64,000 bases of DNA, taken from the NCBI RefSeq assembly GCF_042432825.1, contig NZ_JBHLWN010000025.1, positions 62,001 to 126,000 on the forward strand, read 5' to 3'. Of this stretch, positions 42,041 to 48,953 are shown piece after piece (the first letter of the stretch is position 1; every line of letters begins with the position of its first letter). A program made the translations under genes and the position numbers. Below the pieces are notes generated by a model. The model was not told where the DNA came from, made no database searches, and saw only the letters and a program-made list of their open reading frames with translations. The stretch comes from Gordoniibacillus chartarius (GTDB lineage Bacteria; Bacillota; Bacilli; Paenibacillales; NBRC-103111).

Positions 42041-43237
42041 GTGAAAGGACTGGAAGGGTATGTCACGACAGGACAAATTGCCAAGCGGACGGGAATAACG
42101 GTTCGTACGCTGCGGTATTACGATCAAATCGGGCTGCTGACGCCCGCCAAATACGATCCGGCTTACGGAAGGCTGTACAGCAACGACGATTTGATTCGCC
42201 TGCAGCATATTCAGACGTTGAAATATATCGGGCTTAGCCTACAGGAAATTCAATCGGTCGTGGAGGATGAGCGGCAGCCCGGGCAAAGCTTCCGCAGCTC
42301 GCTCATGGCGCAGCGGGACGCGATTCGCCACAAAATCGCCAAGCTCGAAAACGTGCATACGGCGATTCACCGGACGATCGACAGTATCGATGCCGGTCAG
42401 CAGCACGCCGATTGGACGGTGCTGGCGGATTTGATTCAAGCCGTACATGAGGAGCAGAGCTGGCTTGAACAATACCAGACGGCAGCCCGCCTTCGTACGA
42501 GAATCGATCTGTACGACCGTTTCAGCGTCAATCCGATCGGCTGGCACCGCTGGGTGTTCGACCATCTCCTAAGCCTTCCCGGCAGTGCGGTGCTGGAATT
42601 GGGCGGCGGGGATGGAGCGCTCTGGACTCGTAATCTGGAGCGGGTTCCTGCCGATTGGAAGGTTAGCTTCACCGATTTGTCGAGGGGGATGGTGGCGGAG
42701 GCGCGCAGCCGGATCGGTCACGACCGCCGGTTTACGTTCTTGACCGCCGATGCCCAGGACATCCCGTTTCACGACGCAGCCTTCGATATCGTGATCGCTA
42801 ACAACGTACTGTATCACGTGCGGAACATTCCGGGAGCATTAGCCGAAATTCGTCGGGTACTCAAGCCGGGAGGCACGTTTTGCACGTCGACGATGAGCAT
42901 GCGGCATTTGAGAGAGGTAGAGCTTATCGCGGCTGGATTCGATCCCGCGGTGCAGGTGTTGGATCGGGTCATCGAACGCTTTCATCTGGATCATGCTCCG
43001 GACCAACTGGCGCCCTATTTCCGGCAGGCGGAGGTTCATCGGTATGACGACGAACTGCAGGTGACCGAGGCGCAGCCGCTCATCGACTACATCCTGTCGA
43101 CCCCGATGAATGCCCGGGAGCTGCTCAGCGGGGAAAGGCTAACGGATTTTACGCGATACATCAAGGCCCGATTGCAGCAAGAAGGTAAGCTGATCATTAC
43201 GAAAGATAACGGAATCGTTATGGGGAGGAACCTATGA
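42041..43237 (+). CDS. MerR-type regulator fused to a SAM-dependent methyltransferase
   Basis: About 398 residues. Residues 7-75 are a MerR helix-turn-helix (TGQIAKRTGITVRTLRYYDQ, then IGLLTPAKYD, and GLSLQEIQSVV). A coiled-coil dimer helix follows to about residue 125. The C-terminal part is a class I methyltransferase with VLELGGGDGALWTRN, then FTDLSRGMVAEAR, DAQDIPFHDAAFDIVIANNV and RVLKPGGTFCTSTM. MerR proteins usually carry small ligand-binding domains here, so the regulator may sense or modify its effector with the methyltransferase unit. GTG 42041 follows GAGGAGGG. The stop overlaps the start of the Nudix gene (ATGA), so the two are translationally coupled. Confidence 0.88.
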   Translation: MKGLEGYVTTGQIAKRTGITVRTLRYYDQIGLLTPAKYDPAYGRLYSNDDLIRLQHIQTLKYIGLSLQEIQSVVEDERQPGQSFRSSLMAQRDAIRHKIAKLENVHTAIHRTIDSIDAGQQHADWTVLADLIQAVHEEQSWLEQYQTAARLRTRIDLYDRFSVNPIGWHRWVFDHLLSLPGSAVLELGGGDGALWTRNLERVPADWKVSFTDLSRGMVAEARSRIGHDRRFTFLTADAQDIPFHDAAFDIVIANNVLYHVRNIPGALAEIRRVLKPGGTFCTSTMSMRHLREVELIAAGFDPAVQVLDRVIERFHLDHAPDQLAPYFRQAEVHRYDDELQVTEAQPLIDYILSTPMNARELLSGERLTDFTRYIKARLQQEGKLIITKDNGIVMGRNL

Positions 43238-44208
43238 ACAAAGTGCGGAGCCGGCATCAGCCGACTATCAACATTGTGGAAGAGAAGCTGCTGTCCGATA
43301 ATTGGTATATCCTGAAAAAAATCACGTTCGAATACATAGGCAGGAATGGAGAAGCGCAAATCCAGTCCCGTGAGGTGTACGACCGCGGCAACGGGGCTGC
43401 GATACTGCTCTACAACCGGCAAAAGCAAACGGTGGTGCTGACACGGCAATTCCGGATTCCTACTTACAAGAACGGCAACGACACCGGCATGCTGATCGAA
43501 GTGTGCGCGGGGCTGCTGGACCGGGACGATCCGGATACTTGTATCATGCGGGAAGCCGAGGAGGAGACAGGCTACCGGCTGCGCGAGCTGGCCAAGATGG
43601 GCGAAGCTTATATGTCGCCGGGCTCGGTGACGGAAGTCGTCCATTTGTACACAGCGGAATATGATGAGGGCATGCTGGTTGGCACAGGTGGAGGTCTTGA
43701 AGAGGAGAACGAGAACATTGAAGTGCTTGAGCTTCCTTTCGTCGAGGCACTGGACATGGTACGAACCGGGGAAATCCGTGACGGCAAAACGATCATGCTG
43801 CTCCAGTACGCGCAAATTCACGGGCTGCTCGTCGATCATGCGAAGCCGATGCATATTCTCGTTGCCGGACCGTACCGGTCGGGGACCGGGGATGACCCGG
43901 AATTCATTGAGCACAATGTTCGGTTCATGAACGAAATCGCGCTTCAAGTGTATCAGACGGGGCATATGCCGGTGCTCGGAGAATGGTACGCGCTTCCGCT
44001 GATCGCAACAGCCGGCTCGCGCGAAATCGGCGATGACGTGTTCAACGCCATATTCCATCCGTCTTCGATCAGGCTGCTGGATTATTGCAATGCGGTGCTG
44101 CGGGTCGGCGGCCCGTCGCAAGGAGCGGACGAGATGGTGAGGATCGCCGCTGCGAAAGGGAAACGCATTTATCATAAGCTGGAGGAGCTGCCGAAGGTGA
44201 AGCTGTAG
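43234..44208 (+). CDS. Nudix hydrolase fused to a DUF4406/deoxyribosyltransferase-like domain
   Basis: About 324 residues. The N-terminal 190 residues are a Nudix domain like GDP-mannose/ADP-ribose pyrophosphatases, with TRQFRIPTYKNGN, CAGLLDRDDPD and REAEEETGY. The Nudix box has Asp where the first Glu is usual. The C-terminal 120 residues start ILVAGPYRSGTGDDPEFIEH and end in GPSQGADEMVRIAAAKGK. This is the DUF4406 pattern, related to nucleoside 2-deoxyribosyltransferases. Together they suggest work on a nucleotide or nucleotide-sugar by-product. It overlaps the MerR-methyltransferase gene by four bases, with GGGGAGGA before ATG 43234. The product and the link between the two proteins are inferred. 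Confidence 0.83.
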   Translation: MNKVRSRHQPTINIVEEKLLSDNWYILKKITFEYIGRNGEAQIQSREVYDRGNGAAILLYNRQKQTVVLTRQFRIPTYKNGNDTGMLIEVCAGLLDRDDPDTCIMREAEEETGYRLRELAKMGEAYMSPGSVTEVVHLYTAEYDEGMLVGTGGGLEEENENIEVLELPFVEALDMVRTGEIRDGKTIMLLQYAQIHGLLVDHAKPMHILVAGPYRSGTGDDPEFIEHNVRFMNEIALQVYQTGHMPVLGEWYALPLIATAGSREIGDDVFNAIFHPSSIRLLDYCNAVLRVGGPSQGADEMVRIAAAKGKRIYHKLEELPKVKL

Positions 44209-44318
44209 CAGAGGGTGCAGAGGGGTCAGCCGCTTCCTGCGTGATCGGCGGTTTATAGCAACTTTCTCGCTCTTGAAGACGTAGATAGTTATTATCGTCC
44301 GAAGTGGAGGGATGAAAG

Positions 44319-44492
44319 GTGGCATTCTCATTCATGACCGGCGTAGTCCAGTTGCTCTCTCTTCTTATGTTTTTCCTGACAGTGTATGCACTCATCAGCG
44401 TAATCAACTATGTGAACTGGAAGAAGCGGCATGACATTCAAATGGAAAAGAAACTCGACAGCCTGTTGGAACATCTTGACAAAAGGCAGTGA
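44319..44492 (+). CDS. Small membrane protein, DUF4083-like (57 aa)
   Basis: GTG 44319, preceded by GGAGG (44306-44310), starts a 57-residue frame. It has one membrane helix (VVQLLSLLMFFLTVYALISV) followed by INYVNWKKRHDIQMEKKLDS and a short charged end. This matches, from memory, the DUF4083 family of small Bacillales proteins of unknown role. A terminator follows 13 bases after the stop. Confidence 0.75.
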   Translation: MAFSFMTGVVQLLSLLMFFLTVYALISVINYVNWKKRHDIQMEKKLDSLLEHLDKRQ

Positions 44493-44505
44493 CGGCAAGT
44501 TTTGT

Positions 44506-44533
44506 GGGCCATTCGCAGTGGATGGCTCTTTTT
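44506..44533 (+). terminator. Rho-independent terminator after the DUF4083-like gene
   Basis: GGGCCAT and ATGGCTC form a 7-bp stem, followed by TTTTT. Confidence 0.7.
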
Positions 44534-44549
44534 CCATATAGCGATTAAT

Positions 44550-44995
44550 TTATTTTTTCCTTTCGTAATGAAGCAGGACGTTTCCGGAGTCGAACGACTG
44601 GGTCCCCTTCAGTCTTTCATTTGCCGGACAACCTCTATTGGATGATCGCGATTGATCTCGGTGTTATCCCAACTCGATTCTTGGATAGTTCGAGAGAAAA
44701 CAACCTTGGTCATTTGCGTCAGTTCCTCGGCAGTCTCTTTCAAATGCGGTTGTGCATGGGGATCCTTGAGAGCCGGAACCCGGAAGCGTTCAAACAATCG
44801 GTAAGTGGTGCCCCTTAACAAGACCGTTTCCATTTTACCGCCTATTTCGTGTGCCGCGGCATCTACCTTCGGATCATGGATAAACCAACCCGTCCCCAAA
44901 CTCGCAGCATCTGATCCGGCGAAATAACCATCAATGGATAACCGGTTAACATTTTTACCTTTCTCATATCCCGACATCCCTTCTATAGTCGTCAT
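44550..44995 (-). pseudogene. Broken dihydrofolate-reductase-family (RibD C-terminal-like) gene
   Basis: From ATG 44995 the frame runs 128 residues through typical family motifs (RLSIDGYFAGSDAA, VLLRGTTYRLFERF, TKVVFSRTIQESSWDNTEI, EVVRQMKD) and stops at 44609. Just past the stop, in another frame, the sequence reads GTQSFDSGNVLLHYERKK and stops at 44550. That is the normal C-terminal strand of this family. About 40-50 residues with the conserved GS-GS and HPVVLGSG segments are missing between the two. An internal deletion with frameshift is the simplest reading. The start overlaps the stop of the TetR gene (ATGA), so the two once formed a coupled pair. Confidence 0.7.
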
Positions 44996-45579
44996 GCTTG
45001 CTCCCAAATAGCGCCCAAATTAACGAGTACAACCTCGATAACGTCTTCTACCATCGATTCCAAGGAGCGGGCTTGAGCGTCTCTGCTCCACTGTAGGGCT
45101 GTCCCGAATACGCCCCAACTGGCGACAAGAGCCGTGGTTTCCAGCTTTTCTTGCGGGATGCTCTGATTGGCTGCCAATTTCGACCATTGAAGCAGGAGCC
45201 GATACACTTCCTTTTGCATGGCCTTTTCAAGCATCGGCTCAAACTGTTTGTCTCCCGGCGTGATGTACTGTCGAAACCGCAAAAGAAATTGAAAGATGGT
45301 TTGAACAAGGACTCTCAGATTGTCCTGACTGAATACGGAATCATCCGGCAGCCTTTTGTTGATAATGATGTGAAACTTCTCCGTCATCCAGTACTCGAGA
45401 AAAGCAAATTTATCTTGAAAATGGGCATAGAAGGTTGCGCGGTTGACGGCCGCTCGAGTCGCGATGTCGTGCACGGAAATGGAATATATGTTTCTCTTTT
45501 CATCGAGCAGATCATTAAAGGTTTGTATTAACAACTGACGGGTTCTTTTCACACGGGGGTCGTTGGGATTTACCGGCAT
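44992..45579 (-). CDS. TetR/AcrR family transcriptional regulator
   Basis: About 195 residues. The N-terminal HTH reads VKRTRQLLIQTFNDLLDEKR, then ISVHDIATRAAVNRATFYAH and FQDKFAFLEYWM. The C-terminal ligand domain is helical and unlike known subgroups. It is divergent from the NAD(P)-binding reductase gene at 45764 and lies upstream of the broken reductase gene, so it probably controls both. A palindrome in the 184-base gap may be its operator. The ribosome binding site before ATG 45579 is weak. Confidence 0.88.
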   Translation of the reverse strand: MPVNPNDPRVKRTRQLLIQTFNDLLDEKRNIYSISVHDIATRAAVNRATFYAHFQDKFAFLEYWMTEKFHIIINKRLPDDSVFSQDNLRVLVQTIFQFLLRFRQYITPGDKQFEPMLEKAMQKEVYRLLLQWSKLAANQSIPQEKLETTALVASWGVFGTALQWSRDAQARSLESMVEDVIEVVLVNLGAIWEQA

Positions 45580-45624
45580 GCTTAACCACGCTTTCTACGG
45601 ATCTTAAAACAGACAGATCGGCGA

Positions 45625-45641
45625 TTGTGTTGGGAACACAA
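45625..45641. promoter_or_regulatory. Candidate TetR operator
   Basis: TTGTGTT-GGG-AACACAA is a perfect 7-bp inverted repeat with a 3-base centre, 46 bases upstream of the TetR start codon in the divergent region. Confidence 0.5.
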
Positions 45642-45763
45642 CGAAAACGGCTTATTGCTGATTGTTCGCAAGGCGCTAACCTTTTATCTTTGTCTTATGC
45701 ACTATATGGTTGCACAAAACCGTATCGTAAGCAAATTCTTTAGTGTAGAGAGGATGAAACGGC

Positions 45764-46621
45764 ATGATCATCGTTACGGGAGCAAGCGGAAAATTAGGCA
45801 GGGGCGTGGTCGAGCAGTTGCTTAAGCGTCACCCGGCCGAGCAGATTGGTGTCAGTGTCCGGGACGTGAATAAGGTACAGGATTTACAGGATCGTGGAGT
45901 CCGTGTTCGTCATGGCGATTTCGATGATGCGGACAGCTTGCTATATGCTTTTGAAGGCGCATCGAAGGTTCTCCTGGTTTCCTCTGGCACTTTGGGAGAA
46001 GCGGGGATTCGTCAGCATCAAACCGCGATTTGCGCCGCAAAGAAGGCAGGCGCCGGCAGGGTGCTGTACACGAGTCACATGGGCGCTTCCCCGACGTCGC
46101 CCTTTCCGCCTATGCCCCACCATGCTGCGACAGAAGCGCTGCTTCAAGAATCGGGCATGCTCTATACAGCTCTTCGCAATGGTTTTTACGCCTCCTCATT
46201 GATTGGATTAATCGGCGAAGCAATCAAGACGGGAGAATTGATCGTTCCCGAGGACGGTCCGGTTGCGTGGACGACGCACACGGACTTGGCTCAAGCCACG
46301 GCGGTCATTCTAACCGAACGGAGTTGGGACGGCCTGAGCCCGAATCTGACAGCCTCTGAAGCGATTGATATGGGGGGAGTTGCGGCGATGGTATCGGATA
46401 TAGCCGAGCGGCCTATCCGCCGAAAAGTCGTATCGGACGAAACGTACCGGGAGTATCTGCTTGCTCATGGTTTTCCCGAAGCGCGCCTTGAGATCATCTT
46501 GGGTTTATTTCGGGCCAGCCGCAATGGGGACTTCGCGCAAACGAGCACCGCTTTAGCTGACCTGATCGGTCGGCCTCCGATGAAGGTCAGGGATTTTTTG
46601 AAAGAGTCTATATCTCTATAA
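45764..46621 (+). CDS. NAD(P)-binding reductase, NmrA/QorB-like SDR family
   Basis: About 285 residues. The N-terminal Rossmann motif is MIIVTGASGKLGRGVVEQLL, with VRHGDFDDADSLLYAFEGAS, LLVSSG and RVLYTSHMGA as in NmrA-like atypical SDR proteins and quinone oxidoreductase 2 (YtfG). The SDR YxxxK catalytic pair is not evident, which fits this subfamily. AGAGGATG stands before ATG 45764. Divergent placement from a TetR regulator suggests induction by a small reactive or toxic molecule. Confidence 0.87.
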   Translation: MIIVTGASGKLGRGVVEQLLKRHPAEQIGVSVRDVNKVQDLQDRGVRVRHGDFDDADSLLYAFEGASKVLLVSSGTLGEAGIRQHQTAICAAKKAGAGRVLYTSHMGASPTSPFPPMPHHAATEALLQESGMLYTALRNGFYASSLIGLIGEAIKTGELIVPEDGPVAWTTHTDLAQATAVILTERSWDGLSPNLTASEAIDMGGVAAMVSDIAERPIRRKVVSDETYREYLLAHGFPEARLEIILGLFRASRNGDFAQTSTALADLIGRPPMKVRDFLKESISL

Positions 46622-46673
46622 ATGGCATTCGAGAGCTGAGAAAGCTAATTTGTACCGTATGTGACACAATGGT

Positions 46674-46710
46674 AGGGGGACTTTTGCTTGCAGTAAGCAG
46701 AAGTCCCCCT
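46674..46710. terminator. Long perfect hairpin between the reductase and the sigma factor genes
   Basis: AGGGGGACTTTTGCTT pairs with AAGCAGAAGTCCCCCT over 16 bp, with one G-U pair and a 5-base loop. There is no T-run on the plus strand, so it is a weak or factor-aided terminator, or an RNA-stabilising hairpin. Confidence 0.5.
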
Positions 46711-46768
46711 CTGCCATATGGGCGGTAAGCGGACAGTTCATCGTAAGCATAACAATTTCCTGGAAAAA

Positions 46769-46797
46769 TGAAACCTCACACTACTATTGTGCATCTA
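46769..46797 (+). promoter_or_regulatory. Possible ECF-sigma promoter (autoregulation)
   Basis: TGAAACC (46769-46775) is the typical -35 element of ECF sigma factors. CATCTA follows after 16 bases, close to known ECF -10 elements. The sigma gene starts 34 bases downstream, so autoregulation is plausible. Confidence 0.35.
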
Positions 46798-46830
46798 ACA
46801 TGTGTCTGAAAGGAAGGGGGGAGAGATGTT

Positions 46831-47367
46831 ATGGATATGGAAAAGGAAGTGAAGAAGGCTCAACGAGGCAATCTTCAATCCTTTGAGAATCTCATTCATA
46901 TGAATAAAGCGGTCATGTATAAGGTGGCAAAAACGATACTTACCAGTGATGCAGATTGTGCGGACGCAATTCAAGAAGCAATCTTAAAAAGTTTTGAAAA
47001 AATCAAGACCTTGAAACAGCCTGCCTATTTCAAAACTTGGCTTCTCCGAATCGTGATCAATGAATGCCATCAAATTCATCGACAAAGCAAGAAGATCATT
47101 GAGTTTAATGAGCTGACGACACCTTCTTCCCTTGAGACCGGATTCGATCAGGTTGAACTGGAGCAGCTGCTAGACACACTTCCGGAGGAAGATAGCCACT
47201 TGCTCAAGCTTTACCATATCGAAGACATCTCGATCAAAGATATATCCGAAATTTTCCAAAAGCCCGAAAACACCATAAAAACTTGGTTGAGGCGTGCACG
47301 TGAAAATGCTCGATTGATGTGGGAAGAACAGGGGGGATATCAATGGAAAAATGGGAGCAGGGGATAA
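46831..47367 (+). CDS. ECF-type sigma-70 family factor
   Basis: About 178 residues. Region 2 reads NLQSFENLIHMNKAVMYKVA with DCADAIQEAILKSFEKI and AYFKTWLLRIVINECHQI. Region 4 reads EEDSHLLKLYHIEDISIKDI and KPENTIKTWLRRARENARLM. Region 3 is missing, as usual for this class. AAGGGGGG precedes ATG 46831; ATG 46837 is a second choice. The gene overlaps the next by 25 bases, the usual layout of a sigma factor with its membrane partner. Confidence 0.93.
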   Translation: MDMEKEVKKAQRGNLQSFENLIHMNKAVMYKVAKTILTSDADCADAIQEAILKSFEKIKTLKQPAYFKTWLLRIVINECHQIHRQSKKIIEFNELTTPSSLETGFDQVELEQLLDTLPEEDSHLLKLYHIEDISIKDISEIFQKPENTIKTWLRRARENARLMWEEQGGYQWKNGSRG

Positions 47368-48626
47368 CAGATCGAGTGAATTTACCTATACCCAAAACCG
47401 TCGATGAACGCATCCATTTAACACTCAAACAAATAAAAAGAAATGACAACAAACGATTAAAGCTTCGATATGGCATAGCAGCGGCAGCAGCAGCCATCGC
47501 TTTCATGTTTGGCATGTCTTCGCTATCTCCGGCTTTTGCTCAGGTTATGAGGTCGCTTCCGGTTGTCGGGTCTATTTTCGAATTGGTTGGCAATATTGGG
47601 GTTAAAAAAGGAAGTCAATTACAGTTGGCCACAAAATTGGGTCAGCAAGTGGTGATCGGAGATCATGTGGTCACGTTTACTGAAAGTCTATTTGACGGCT
47701 CCAATATTAACCTTGGCGTGATTTCACAATCCAATGTCGACGATTCCCCGTTCTTTCTAAATGACGTAATATTTACAGTCAACGGGAAGGATTTATCCGG
47801 CTACTCTCAGGGGGCCAGCGGAAAAAAGCTGGAAAAAGGGACATATGCAGAAACCTATAGCATTCATGTAGATGACGAACTGCCGGACACCTTTGCTCTT
47901 GGCATCAAATCTCGCGACGAAACCAAAACATTTGTGGAGATCCCTGTTGTGCGTAAAGGTAAAAATCAATCCTTTCCTATCGGTCAAACAAGGACGTGGC
48001 AACGGATTGAAATGAACTATCAAGAGCTTGCTTTATTCCCTACAACTACGAAAATAACGGTCCAAATGCCAAACCGCGAGGATATCAGAAGCTTGAAGTA
48101 CCATGTCTATGATGAACAGGGCCGTGTTCTGCAGCCTATAAGCGGACATGGTAGAGGGTCTTCAGACGGCAGCCAAGTTTTTACCTATTACTTTGAGCCT
48201 TTCGATACAATCCCGGAGCAGGTAACGATCAAACCTTATTTGAGCGCAATGAATTCCGATACGAAAGTTGACGGTGAATGGAAGGGAAAGCCGATCACCC
48301 TTTCGCAAGGGGAAGTCGGATCCGTCACCGTTGTAGATGAGAAAGTGGAAAATAACAAATTAACGCTTATCTACGAAGTTGCAGGAGATCGCCTTTTCGA
48401 ACAGGTTTACCATATTTGGCTTGAAGATCGGACGGGGAAAATTTTCTACAAGGACGATACACCGGTTCGAATCCAAGGCAGCAGCAATAGGTATCAAGCA
48501 ACGTTTTCCAATATTAGCAATACCGATTCCATCTATATTTGTGCTGCTACGTTTAATAAACCTTACTATCTTGATGATCTCGCAGTCACCGTAAATGTGA
48601 AACAGCCAGCCGCTGTCGATAACTGA
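47343..48626 (+). CDS. DUF4179-type membrane protein, probable anti-sigma factor
   Basis: About 427 residues. A cytoplasmic N-terminal part of about 40 residues (MEKWEQGITDRVNLPIPKTV) is followed by one membrane helix (YGIAAAAAAIAFMFGMSSLS). A large outside domain begins VMRSLPVVGSIFELVGNIG and has the beta-rich look of DUF4179/DUF4652 proteins. Such proteins are regularly encoded with ECF sigma factors in Bacillales and are thought to hold them inactive. ATG 47343 has GGGGGG upstream and lies inside the sigma gene. Confidence 0.83.
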   Translation: MEKWEQGITDRVNLPIPKTVDERIHLTLKQIKRNDNKRLKLRYGIAAAAAAIAFMFGMSSLSPAFAQVMRSLPVVGSIFELVGNIGVKKGSQLQLATKLGQQVVIGDHVVTFTESLFDGSNINLGVISQSNVDDSPFFLNDVIFTVNGKDLSGYSQGASGKKLEKGTYAETYSIHVDDELPDTFALGIKSRDETKTFVEIPVVRKGKNQSFPIGQTRTWQRIEMNYQELALFPTTTKITVQMPNREDIRSLKYHVYDEQGRVLQPISGHGRGSSDGSQVFTYYFEPFDTIPEQVTIKPYLSAMNSDTKVDGEWKGKPITLSQGEVGSVTVVDEKVENNKLTLIYEVAGDRLFEQVYHIWLEDRTGKIFYKDDTPVRIQGSSNRYQATFSNISNTDSIYICAATFNKPYYLDDLAVTVNVKQPAAVDN

Positions 48627-48690
48627 GTAACCTTTTGTACTACGGATGGCACTTGGTAGGTAGGACGCAGATACAAAGGAGGTGCAGGAG

Positions 48691-48741
48691 ATGCGACACT
48701 GGATAGAAAAAGCGAAGCTTGGCGATCAATGCATATATTGA
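48691..48741 (+). pseudogene. 16-codon ORF with strong ribosome binding site, likely remnant of a sigma factor gene
   Basis: AAAGGAGG stands before ATG 48691, which encodes MRHWIEKAKLGDQCIY and stops. The start resembles the first residues of ECF sigma factors. If one base is skipped after GDQ, the frame goes on AYIEQWIAENQKRTW, again sigma-like. A hairpin cuts the frame soon after. It could instead be a small leader peptide. Confidence 0.35.
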
Positions 48742-48764
48742 GCAATGGATAGCGGAAAATCAAA

Positions 48765-48794
48765 AAAGAACCTGGTCGGTTGTCCAGGTTCTTT
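48765..48794. terminator. Perfect hairpin upstream of the rph promoter
   Basis: AAAGAACCTGG and CCAGGTTCTTT form an 11-bp perfect stem with an 8-base loop. The flanking A-run and TTTAC tail suit termination in both directions. It separates the sigma-factor operon from rph. Confidence 0.75.
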
Positions 48795-48798
48795 ACTA

Positions 48799-48827
48799 TT
48801 GCACATAAACAGACGCGATGATATAAT
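48799..48827 (+). promoter_or_regulatory. SigA-type promoter of rph
   Basis: TTGCAC (48799-48804) and a perfect TATAAT (48822-48827) are exactly 17 bases apart. A leader of about 120 bases precedes the start codon. Confidence 0.7.
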
Positions 48828-48836
48828 CGGAATACG

Positions 48837-48868
48837 ACTGTGCGCGTTTTATTGGATCAGAGCACAGT
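48837..48868 (+). promoter_or_regulatory. Inverted repeat in the rph leader
   Basis: ACTGTGC (48837-48843) and GCACAGT (48862-48868) are perfect complements, starting about where transcription should begin. It may be an operator or an RNA element that makes rph inducible. Rifampin-responsive elements are known upstream of such genes in actinomycetes, but this sequence is not that element. Confidence 0.45.
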
Positions 48869-48953
48869 TTATCCATTCTACATCTTAAGTGTAACACGCC
48901 GGTAAGCTCTTGTCAAATGTTTTTCTCATTTCACTGATTAGGAGAGATGTGCA

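Noticed and set aside
44621..44818. Plus-strand frame of 65 residues
   Set aside because: It lies opposite the broken reductase gene and has no ribosome binding site.
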